Origin: Micromonospora_J zhanjiangensis
GTDB taxonomy: Bacteria > Actinomycetota > Actinomycetes > Mycobacteriales > Micromonosporaceae
Assembly: GCF_042650605.1 (NCBI RefSeq)
Contig: NZ_JBHSBN010000025.1
Location: 20,795 to 84,794 of the forward strand
Direction: 5' to 3'
Length of the DNA: 64,000 nucleotides
This document shows positions 40,507 through 47,785 of this stretch, one piece after another. Under the pieces are notes generated by a model. It worked only from the letters and a program-made list of their open reading frames with translations, had not been told where the DNA came from and searched no databases. Both the position numbers and the translations under genes were made by a program. Each line of letters starts with the position of its first letter. The stretch's first letter is position 1.

Positions 40507-42120
40507 TCAGGCCACCATGTTCTGCTCGGTCAGCTCGGTCAGCCGCACGGTGCACAGCCCGTTGCGTTCGGCCCGCACGTCGGTCACCGCGAGCTGGGTG
40601 CCGGGGGCGAGGATGAACTCCTCCTCGCCGCTGAACGCGGAGAACCGGCGGATGCCGACCGCCCGGACCGGGGTCACCTCGAACAGCGTCCGCCGGCCCC
40701 GGCCACCCATGAAGCCCTGCGCCACACCGAGCTTCGACGTGCAGGACGAGACGCCCCACCAGGTCACCGTCCGGCCGACCGGGTACTGCGCCCGCAGGTC
40801 CAGGGCCACCCCGCGCCACAACGGCTCGGTGCGCACCGGCAGCCGCGACACCGCCGAGAAGAGCAACCGCAGGTACGGCAGGTACGGGGCGATCCGGCCG
40901 CGGTCCGGGTTCCGCAGGGTGGCGTTGATCTGTCGGTAGAACGCCGACTCGCAGGTGTAGAGGTGGAGCGCCGCCGCCTCGGCGGCGGACAGCACGTCGG
41001 GCCTGTCGTCCGCCTGCTGGAGCCCGAACTCGTGCGACCGTTGCACCTGCCAGTCAAGGCCGGACAGCACCTTGGTGACCGGGGCGAGCGCCTGCGGGAA
41101 GTCCATCAGCGGGGTGTCGAAGACGCCCGTGATGGCCGGCAGCGCCAGGCCCTCGTCCTTGACGCTGGCGAGCCGTTCCAGGTAGAGCTTGTGCAGCTCC
41201 ATAGTGGACGCGATGAACTCACCCATCCGGCCGGCCGTGCCGGCCTCGGGACCGCCGACCCGGCCGCTGTTCCAGCCCTTGCTGGGCAACCAGTCGATGT
41301 CGTCGGCGCCGAGGCCGCGCAGGGCGTCGTTCACCAGGGCGAAGTGGTCCCCGTCGCAGAAGATGTCGCCCTGCGCGGCCGGGTTGGGGTGGTCGATGTG
41401 GCGGACGGCCACTGCCGGGTACCGCTTCTGCAACCGCAGCACGACGTTTTTCAGGCTCCGGGCGTGCGCCCCCCACCAGGCGAACACCACGCCGCGGTCG
41501 GCCTCGTCGGTGGCGTGCTGCTTGGCCCGCAGGATCTCCTCGATCAGCCGCTCGACCACCGGCCGCCAGAACCCGGTGTGCTGGTCGGTGGCCAGCGCCC
41601 CGTCGCTGCTCGCGGTCAGCGCGGCGTTCAACAGCAGTACGCCCTGGGTGAGCATCGCCTGGAACCACTCCGGCGGCTGCACGGTGTCGTTCTTCCTCAG
41701 CAGGGCGCGGATGTCGGCGATCGGGGTCCTCTTGGGAATGCCGTACTTCCACATCGCCGCGGCCTTGATGATGCAGCGGATGCTGACCACCCGGCCGAAC
41801 TGGCTGTCCTGCCAGTTGTGGAAGGTGTTGTCGAACATCGCGATGCCGGTGGCGCTCTCCGGCCGGGGGTACGGGTTCTGGCCGAAGACGACGACCTTCC
41901 ACTTCTCGGGCGGATGGGGCTTGAGCGCCTGGAAAGTGAGTTCCCGCACCGGTACCACGTTCGGTCCGCGCCCGGGCCCGATGAACGTGGCCGCGTTCGG
42001 CTGCCGCTCGACGACCGGCTTCAGCAGCGGCAGCCACGGCTCGCCGCCGCCGGCGAAGAGTTCGGTCAGGGCAAGCGGGTCGTCCGGGTGGGGCGGCGTG
42101 GGAACGTTGCTGTCACTCAT
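40507..42120 (-). CDS. Fusion of uracil-DNA-glycosylase-like domain and ADP-ribosyltransferase
   Basis: A 537-residue two-domain protein. Residues 75-280 match family-1 uracil-DNA glycosylase: VVVFGQNPYP (80-85 in place of GQDPYH), QGVLLLN (159-165), VVFAWWGAHA, and HPNPAA with His244 followed by GDIFCDGDHFALVNDAL. The catalytic Asp is Asn and the following His is Pro, so glycosylase activity is doubtful while base binding may remain. Residues 385-512 match R-S-E ADP-ribosyltransferases: LWRG (Arg436), WWGVSSCTS (STS-like, 454-462), TLFEV and FSGEEEF (ExE, Glu499/Glu501). All three NAD-site elements are intact, so activity is expected. GGAG precedes the ATG. It is divergent from a macrodomain gene. 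Target and biology unknown. Confidence 0.88.
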   Translation of the reverse strand: MSDSNVPTPPHPDDPLALTELFAGGGEPWLPLLKPVVERQPNAATFIGPGRGPNVVPVRELTFQALKPHPPEKWKVVVFGQNPYPRPESATGIAMFDNTFHNWQDSQFGRVVSIRCIIKAAAMWKYGIPKRTPIADIRALLRKNDTVQPPEWFQAMLTQGVLLLNAALTASSDGALATDQHTGFWRPVVERLIEEILRAKQHATDEADRGVVFAWWGAHARSLKNVVLRLQKRYPAVAVRHIDHPNPAAQGDIFCDGDHFALVNDALRGLGADDIDWLPSKGWNSGRVGGPEAGTAGRMGEFIASTMELHKLYLERLASVKDEGLALPAITGVFDTPLMDFPQALAPVTKVLSGLDWQVQRSHEFGLQQADDRPDVLSAAEAAALHLYTCESAFYRQINATLRNPDRGRIAPYLPYLRLLFSAVSRLPVRTEPLWRGVALDLRAQYPVGRTVTWWGVSSCTSKLGVAQGFMGGRGRRTLFEVTPVRAVGIRRFSAFSGEEEFILAPGTQLAVTDVRAERNGLCTVRLTELTEQNMVA

Positions 42121-42296
42121 CGTCGGCTCCGTGTCCTCTCAGCACATCCTGGTGCGCGTCCGGTGGGCCGGCGTCGCCCTCCGGCTGCCGCGAGACCTTA
42201 TGCGACAGCCCCGACAACACCCGCACCGCTTGTGTCGTACCGGGCCGGTAACGTGCGGACCGTCCAAGACCCCTCGACGACGACCGGAGTGAGCCC

Positions 42297-42974
42297 ATGT
42301 CCGTCCATCCCGTACCGACCGGCCTGCGGGTGGTCCTCAGTGACATCAACGCCAAGGTGGTGCAGTCCTGGCTCGGCGCGTTCGCCGACAGCCCGGACGT
42401 GGAGATCGTCAAGGGCTCCATCATCAACCAGCAGGTCGACGCCTGGGTCAGCCCCACCAACTCGCACGGCGCGATGAACGGCGGGGTGGACGCGGCCATC
42501 AAGCGGCACCTCGGCGCCGGCATCCAACTTCGCGTCCAGCGGGCCATCCGGGACCGGTTCGGCGGTTCGCTGCCGATCGGCAGCGCCGTCTGCGTGCCGT
42601 CCGGCGCGGCGAACCCGAAGTTCCTGATCTCGACGCCGACCATGCAGCAGTCGGTGGAGAACGTCCGCGAGACGTTGAACGTCGCACTGGCCTGCGCCGC
42701 CGCTTTCCAGGCCGTACACATGCAGAACCAGCGGGAGCCGGGCAGCATCGCGTCGGTGGCGCTGGTCGGCATGGGCGCGGCGACCGGCAAGGTGCCGCCG
42801 CAGGTGTGCGCCAACCTGATGTGGGCGGGCTACACCCTCTTCCACGACTACGCCTTCGACGACTACGACGAGCTGCGCAGCACGGTGACCGGGCAGCTCG
42901 GCGACATCGAAACCCGCCCCGTCCATCAGCGGGTGCGTATCTCCCCGCCGGCCACCCGCCGCTCGCGCCACTGA
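42297..42974 (+). CDS. Macrodomain protein (putative ADP-ribose hydrolase or binder)
   Basis: A 225-residue single macrodomain. The ADP-ribose loop is VDAWVSPTNSHGAMNGGVDA (residues 47-66; Asn55, Gly62-Gly63), preceded by VEIVKGSII. The second loop is VALVGMGAATGKVPPQV. It has neither signal peptide nor transmembrane segment. Macrodomains bind ADP-ribose and many remove it from protein or DNA. Its divergent pairing with the ART fusion across a 176-bp intergenic region suggests it reverses or buffers that modification; this is inference. ATG at 42297 has CCGGAGTGAG upstream. A hairpin follows the stop. Confidence 0.88.
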   Translation: MSVHPVPTGLRVVLSDINAKVVQSWLGAFADSPDVEIVKGSIINQQVDAWVSPTNSHGAMNGGVDAAIKRHLGAGIQLRVQRAIRDRFGGSLPIGSAVCVPSGAANPKFLISTPTMQQSVENVRETLNVALACAAAFQAVHMQNQREPGSIASVALVGMGAATGKVPPQVCANLMWAGYTLFHDYAFDDYDELRSTVTGQLGDIETRPVHQRVRISPPATRRSRH

Positions 42975-43030
42975 CCCGGCCGGCGGTGTCGCGCCGCCGA
43001 CTCACCGGGCGGCGGGAACGGCCGGGTCAG
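42971..43030. terminator. Hairpin between macrodomain and NYN genes
   Basis: CTGACCCGGCCG (42971-42982, containing the macrodomain stop) pairs perfectly with 43019-43030. The 36-nt middle can itself fold. It lies between convergent genes. Confidence 0.55.
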
Positions 43031-43075
43031 CCGGCGGCGCGGGCCGCGGGGTCCAGCGGACGGCGAGCCGACGGA

Positions 43076-44155
43076 TCACACGGTGAGCAGGTAGTCGTCC
43101 GCCTCCGGGCTCCACTCCAGTCCGACCGCGCCGCTGGTGGCGGCCGCCTTGCAGAACTGCAGGAAACTGCGGTAGCCGAGCTTCTTCTCGCTGAAGTCGG
43201 GGCGTACCCGCAGCAGTTGGTTCTTCAGGCCGGACAGTGCGGCGGCGCCGCCGCCGCGGGTCAGGTCCTGGACCACCGACCGGAGCACCCCGAACGCCAC
43301 CTCCCGGTCACCGTGCTCGGGCAGCGAGACCTCCGGGTCGCCCTTGGCCGGACCCTCGGCCAACTCCACCACGTTACGTCCGGCGAGATGCCGCATGAGT
43401 TCGCCGAAGGCGCGGAACCCGTAGTCGGACTCGCTGAAGGTCGGGTCCTTGCGCAGCAGGGTGCGCTTCAACGTCGACGCGGTCACCGCGCCGCTGGAAC
43501 TGCCCTGCAGGCCGGCCACGGTCTGGGCGACCAGGACGGCGAGGGTGTCGACGTCGCGTACCGGCTCCTCGACCACCGGCGGCTCCTCGACCGTCCGCGG
43601 TGCCTCGGGCTCCGGCCGGGTCTCCGCGGCGGGTGCCTTGCCGGCCCGACCGCGCCGGGCCTTGGTCGGCGGCGGGACCTCGACACCCTCCAGCCGGTCG
43701 TAGTAGAGGAACTCGTCGCAGGCCGGCGGCAGCAGCGCCGAGGTGGACTTCTCCACCCCGACCCCGATCACCCGCTTGTTCAGCTCGCGCAGCTTGTGCA
43801 CCAACGGGGTGAAGTCGCTGTCCCCGGTGCAGATCACGAAGGTCGAGATGTATTCGCGCTCGAAGGCCAGCTCCACCGCGTCGACCGCCATCTTGATGTC
43901 GGCGGCGTTCTTGCGGGAGGCGCCCATCCGCTGGGGCATCTCGATCAGTTCGACGTGCGAGCGGGTCAGCATCCGCCGGTCGTCGTCGAAGTACGACCAG
44001 TCCGCGTACGCCCGGCGCACGACGACCCGGCCCCGCTCGGCCAGCGCGTCGGCGATCGGCCGGATGTCGAAGGCCATCCCGCCCAGGTGTTCCCGCGCGC
44101 CCAGGGCCAGGTTCTCGTAGTCCAGGAACAGGGCGATCCGGTCTTCGTGATCCAC
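43076..44155 (-). CDS. NYN (PIN-like) RNase domain protein with two OST-HTH/LOTUS domains
   Basis: A 359-residue protein. Residues 1-155 are a NYN/LabA-type nuclease fold with the acidic residues in IALFLDYENLALG, NAADIKMAVDAVE and VICTGDSDFTPLVHKLRE. A Pro/Glu/Ala linker follows (about 165-205). Two OST-HTH (LOTUS) RNA-binding domains come next: TASTLKRTLLRKDPTFSESDYGFRAFGELM and LSGLKNQLLRVRPDFSEKKLGYRSFLQFC (each split). It probably acts on RNA; substrates are unknown. GTG start at 44155, six bases after TAGGCT (leaderless pattern). Confidence 0.9.
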   Translation of the reverse strand: MDHEDRIALFLDYENLALGAREHLGGMAFDIRPIADALAERGRVVVRRAYADWSYFDDDRRMLTRSHVELIEMPQRMGASRKNAADIKMAVDAVELAFEREYISTFVICTGDSDFTPLVHKLRELNKRVIGVGVEKSTSALLPPACDEFLYYDRLEGVEVPPPTKARRGRAGKAPAAETRPEPEAPRTVEEPPVVEEPVRDVDTLAVLVAQTVAGLQGSSSGAVTASTLKRTLLRKDPTFSESDYGFRAFGELMRHLAGRNVVELAEGPAKGDPEVSLPEHGDREVAFGVLRSVVQDLTRGGGAAALSGLKNQLLRVRPDFSEKKLGYRSFLQFCKAAATSGAVGLEWSPEADDYLLTV

Positions 44156-44190
44156 CCGAGCAGCCTACGCCCGAGCCGGCCGGCACCGGC

Positions 44191-46038
44191 TCATCCCCGC
44201 GCGAGTACCGCGAGGAGTTGTTCGCCGTACTTGGCGAGCTTGTTCTCCCCCACGCCGTTGAACCGGGACAACTCGGCCAGCGAGGACGGCGGCTCGGCGG
44301 CGATCTGCCGCAGCGTCGCGTCGTGGAAGATCACGTATGCCGGGACGCCCTGCTCCTTCGCGGTGGCCGCGCGCCACGCGCGGAGCCGCTCGAAGACCGG
44401 CGCGGCCTCGGCGGACAGCTCGACGGCCGCGGCGGCGGCCGACTTCGTCTTCGCCTTTGCGGCCCGCGACCCAGCCGCCGGCCGGGCCGCCTCCCGGCGC
44501 ATCGGTACGTCGCGTCGCCGGCTCAACACCTCGGCGCTGGTGTCGGTCAGCACCAGCGTGCCGTAGTCGCCCTCCACCGCGAGCAGCCCCTGGGCCAGCA
44601 GTTGCCGGACCACCCCACGCCACTCGGCCTCGCTCAGCTCGGTGCCGATGCCGAACGTGCTGAGCTGGTCGTGGCGGTGCTGGGTGACCTTGTCGGTGCT
44701 CCGGCCGAGCAGGATGTCGATGCTCTGCCCGGCGCCGAACCTCTGGTTGCGTTCCCGGTGCAGCCGCAGCACGGTCGACAGCAGCTTCTGCGCGGCCTCG
44801 GTGCCGTCCCAGGACTCCGGCGGGCTGAGGCAGGTGTCGCAGTTTCCGCACGGCTGCGCCTGCTGGCCGAAGTAGTTGAGCAGTTGCACCCGGCGGCAGC
44901 CGACCGTCTCACAGAGCGCCAACATGGCGTCCAGGTGGGCGGCGAGCACCCGACGGCGGGCCAGGTCACCGTCGGACGTCTCGATCATCTTGCGCTGCTG
45001 CACCACGTCCTGCAGGCCGTAGGCCAACCAGGCGGTGGACGGCAGCCCGTCCCGGCCGGCCCGGCCGGTCTCCTGGTAGTAGCCCTCGACCGACTTCGGC
45101 AGGTCGAGGTGCGCGACGAACCGGACGTCCGGCTTGTCGATGCCCATCCCGAAGGCGATCGTGGCGACCATGATCAGGCCGTCCTCGCGCAGGAAGCGCT
45201 GCTGGTGCGCGGCGCGGGTGGCCGCGTCCAGGCCGGCGTGGTACGGCAACGCCGGGATGCCGTTGGCGACCAGGAACTCGGCCGTCTTGTCCACCGACGC
45301 GCGGGACAGGCAGTAGACGATGCCGGCGTCCCCGGCGTGCTCACCGCGCAACAACTCCAGCAGCTGCCTGCGCGGCTCCCGCTTCGGCACGATCCGGTAC
45401 TGGATGTTGGGCCGGTCGAAGCTGGCGACGAAGTGCCGGGCCGCGGTCAGGTCCAGCCGGGTGGCGATCTCGGCCGCGGTCGCGCTGGTCGCCGTCGCGG
45501 TCAGGGCGATCCGCGGTACGTCCGGCCAGCGCTCGTGCAGCATCGACAGGCCGAGATAGTCGGGCCGGAAGTCGTGGCCCCACTGGGCGACGCAGTGCGC
45601 CTCGTCGATGGCGAACAGCGCGACCCGGCCCCGGTCCAGCAACTGCGCGGTGCCCCGGCCGCCGAGCGCCTCGGGGGCCAGGTAGAGCAGGTCCAGCTCA
45701 CCGGCGAGGAACGCCTTCTCCACCCCGCGCCGGGTCTCGTAGTCCTGGGTCGAGTTGAGGAAGCCGGCGCGGACGCCGACCGCGGTCAGCGCGTCGACCT
45801 GGTCCTGCATCAGCGCGATCAGCGGCGAGATCACCACCGCCACGCCGGGCCGGACCAGCGCCGGGATCTGGTAGCACAGCGACTTGCCGCCGCCGGTGGG
45901 CATCAGCACCAGCGCGTCCCCGCCGGCCACCACGTGCTCGATGATCTCCTGCTGGTTACCCCGGAAGGTGTCGTAGCCGAAGATCCGCCGCAGCACGTCC
46001 AGGGGCGCCCCGGCGGGCACGTCGGTGAGGGAATCCAT
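44191..46038 (-). CDS. recQ: ATP-dependent DNA helicase RecQ
   Basis: A 615-residue SF2 helicase. Motif I MPTGGGKSLCYQ, DEAH box in FAIDEAHCVAQWGHDFRPDY, motif III ALTATAT, motif VI QETGRAGRDG. A Zn-binding domain with CRRVQLLNYFGQ and CGNCDTC follows, then a winged helix and a C-terminal HRDC domain (RLRAWRAATAKEQGVPAYVIF). It unwinds DNA 3' to 5' in recombination and replication repair. An Ala/Lys-rich linker separates the RQC and HRDC domains. The ATG at 46038 gives MDSLTDVPAG; the upstream frame overlaps the divergent esterase gene. Confidence 0.95.
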   Translation of the reverse strand: MDSLTDVPAGAPLDVLRRIFGYDTFRGNQQEIIEHVVAGGDALVLMPTGGGKSLCYQIPALVRPGVAVVISPLIALMQDQVDALTAVGVRAGFLNSTQDYETRRGVEKAFLAGELDLLYLAPEALGGRGTAQLLDRGRVALFAIDEAHCVAQWGHDFRPDYLGLSMLHERWPDVPRIALTATATSATAAEIATRLDLTAARHFVASFDRPNIQYRIVPKREPRRQLLELLRGEHAGDAGIVYCLSRASVDKTAEFLVANGIPALPYHAGLDAATRAAHQQRFLREDGLIMVATIAFGMGIDKPDVRFVAHLDLPKSVEGYYQETGRAGRDGLPSTAWLAYGLQDVVQQRKMIETSDGDLARRRVLAAHLDAMLALCETVGCRRVQLLNYFGQQAQPCGNCDTCLSPPESWDGTEAAQKLLSTVLRLHRERNQRFGAGQSIDILLGRSTDKVTQHRHDQLSTFGIGTELSEAEWRGVVRQLLAQGLLAVEGDYGTLVLTDTSAEVLSRRRDVPMRREAARPAAGSRAAKAKTKSAAAAAVELSAEAAPVFERLRAWRAATAKEQGVPAYVIFHDATLRQIAAEPPSSLAELSRFNGVGENKLAKYGEQLLAVLARG

Positions 46039-46120
46039 GGCGGGGCATTCTACGAGGCTCCCCCGACGCAACCGGTCCGACACGGAGGGTGGGCGGAGAT
46101 CTGGCGTACCGTGGCGGGGC

Positions 46121-46897
46121 ATGGCGCTGATGCGATGCGACTTCTTCTCCGAGACGCTCGGGTTGAACACCTCGATGACCGTGCTGCTGCCGCAGCGGAC
46201 CGCAACCCAGATCGGCATGTCGGGCGCCACCCGCGACGGCGACCCGCCGGTGCTGTACCTGCTGCACGGCCTCAGCGACGACGACACCATCTGGCTGCGG
46301 CGTACCTCGATCGAACGGTACGTCGCGCCGCTCGGGCTGGCCGTGGTGATGCCGCAGGTGGCGCGGAGCTTCTACACCGACGAGGCGAACGGCAACCGGT
46401 ACTGGACCTTCCTCAGCGAGGAGTTGCCCGAGCTGTGCCGGTCCTTCTTCCGGCTGTCCGACCGCCGGGAGGACACCTTCGTGGCCGGCCTGTCGATGGG
46501 CGGCTACGGCGCGCTGCGCTGGGCGTTGCGCGCGCCGCACCGGTTCGCCGCCGCGGCCAGCCTCTCCGGCGCGCTGGACCTGGCCCGTCGGACGGCCGAC
46601 CCGCAGCGGCCGCTGGACCCGGCGATCTGGCGCACCGTCTTCGGCGACCGGCCCGTCGCCGGCAGCGACGACGACCTGTTCACGCTGCTGGACCGGGCCG
46701 ACCCGGCGGAACTGCCGGCGCTGTGGCTGGCCTGCGGCACCGAGGACCACCTGCACGCCGACACCGTCCGGTTCGCGGCTGCGGCCGAGGCCCGGGGCGT
46801 ACCGGTCGAGGTCGACCTCTCCCCCGGCGCGCACGACTGGGCCTACTGGGACGAGGCCGTCCAACGCGTCCTGGCCTGGCTCCCGCTGTCGACCTGA
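46121..46897 (+). CDS. Alpha/beta-hydrolase esterase
   Basis: A 258-residue esterase of the EstA/tributyrin esterase - esterase D group. Oxyanion region LYLLHGLSDDDTIW, nucleophile elbow AGLSMGGYGALRWAL (Ser at about residue 121), and a C-terminal catalytic His in SPGAHDWAYWDEAV. No signal peptide is seen. The natural substrate is unknown. ATG at 46121 gives MALMRCDFFSETLG, the typical family start. Confidence 0.9.
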   Translation: MALMRCDFFSETLGLNTSMTVLLPQRTATQIGMSGATRDGDPPVLYLLHGLSDDDTIWLRRTSIERYVAPLGLAVVMPQVARSFYTDEANGNRYWTFLSEELPELCRSFFRLSDRREDTFVAGLSMGGYGALRWALRAPHRFAAAASLSGALDLARRTADPQRPLDPAIWRTVFGDRPVAGSDDDLFTLLDRADPAELPALWLACGTEDHLHADTVRFAAAAEARGVPVEVDLSPGAHDWAYWDEAVQRVLAWLPLST

Positions 46898-46924
46898 CCC
46901 GCACCGCGCGGCGGCGAGGGGCGG

Positions 46925-47731
46925 TCAGCGGCCCGGGCAGCGGTAGGTGAGCTGGGCGCCGGCCTGGGCCGGGGACGGTTCGACGATGTTGACGGTGGCG
47001 GTCCCGGTGGTGCTGCCGACCCCGCTGAACGTCCACCTCAGGGTGAGCACGGCGGTCCGCTGGCCGCGGCCGACCCGCTCGTCGAGCAGGGGGCCGGGCG
47101 GCTGGCCGGAACGGAGCCACTGGTAACGGATCACCCCGCTGCGGCCGTTCGTGGTCACGGTGGCCAGTACGTCGACCGTGACGTCGCAGCGGTCGCCGGC
47201 CGGCTGCGGCACCGCCACGGTGACGCCCCGCACCTCGAGCGGGCTCAGCCGCTCCCACAGGTAGAGCCCGACCACCGCGACCAGCGCGAGGGTCACCAGT
47301 GCGGAGAGCGCCGACACCACCCGCCGCCACAACGGACGCGGACGACGCGGCGCGGCCGCGGCCGGCCAGGCGGGGGCGCCCGGCGCCGCGGCCGGCACTC
47401 CAGGCCCGAAGCGCAACTCACCCTGGGACGTCGGCCGTCCGGCGTCGCGCGGCGGCACCCCACCCCCGGGGTACGCCCCGGCCGTCGCGTCGTAGCCCGT
47501 GGTGACCGGCCGGGTCGGTGCCACGGTCGGCGCGCCGTGGACGGTGGCCGGCACCGACGGTGTGCCGGTCCGGTCCAGGGACACCGTGCGGTCCAGGGAC
47601 ACCGTGCCGTCCAGGGACACCGTGCGGTCCAGGGACACCGTCCCGTCGAGGTTGACGGTGGCTCCCGGATCGGCTCGCGGCGGCACTGCCCGGGTGGGCA
47701 GGGCCTCGGTGGGCTCGTCCGGCCGGGTCAT
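46925..47731 (-). CDS. Membrane-anchored protein with hexapeptide-repeat N-terminus
   Basis: A 268-residue protein. The cytoplasmic N-terminus has five tandem TV(S/N)LD(R/G) hexapeptides (about residues 25-54) and a Pro/Ala/Gly-rich stretch. One transmembrane helix follows (ALSALVTLALVAVVGLYLWE, about residues 145-164), then an extracytoplasmic beta-rich domain with RYQWLRSGQ and two Cys (RCDVTV, YRCPG). It resembles Ig-like or stalk proteins next to Ser/Thr kinases. The Thr/Ser-rich repeats could be kinase substrates; this is conjecture from the adjacent kinase gene. Confidence 0.72.
   Translation of the reverse strand: MTRPDEPTEALPTRAVPPRADPGATVNLDGTVSLDRTVSLDGTVSLDRTVSLDRTGTPSVPATVHGAPTVAPTRPVTTGYDATAGAYPGGGVPPRDAGRPTSQGELRFGPGVPAAAPGAPAWPAAAAPRRPRPLWRRVVSALSALVTLALVAVVGLYLWERLSPLEVRGVTVAVPQPAGDRCDVTVDVLATVTTNGRSGVIRYQWLRSGQPPGPLLDERVGRGQRTAVLTLRWTFSGVGSTTGTATVNIVEPSPAQAGAQLTYRCPGR
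47571..47660 (-). repeat. Five 18-bp tandem repeats
   Basis: Five in-frame 18-bp units (47571-47588, 47589-47606, 47607-47624, 47625-47642, 47643-47660), plus-strand consensus CGGTCCAGGGACACCGTG. They encode TVSLDR-type hexapeptides in the membrane-anchored protein. The last unit is the most diverged (TVNLDG). Confidence 0.85.
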
Positions 47732-47785
47732 CCGAGCCGTCCCCGGGGCGCGACGGCGGGTTGGGCAGCGGGCACGTCGTACTCC

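Noticed and set aside
40507..42120. Reading the ART fusion as part of the biosynthetic cluster
   Set aside because: It lies upstream of the ATP-grasp operon on the same strand, but the SARP-type repeats separate them and its partner is the divergent macrodomain gene. A self-resistance role cannot be excluded.
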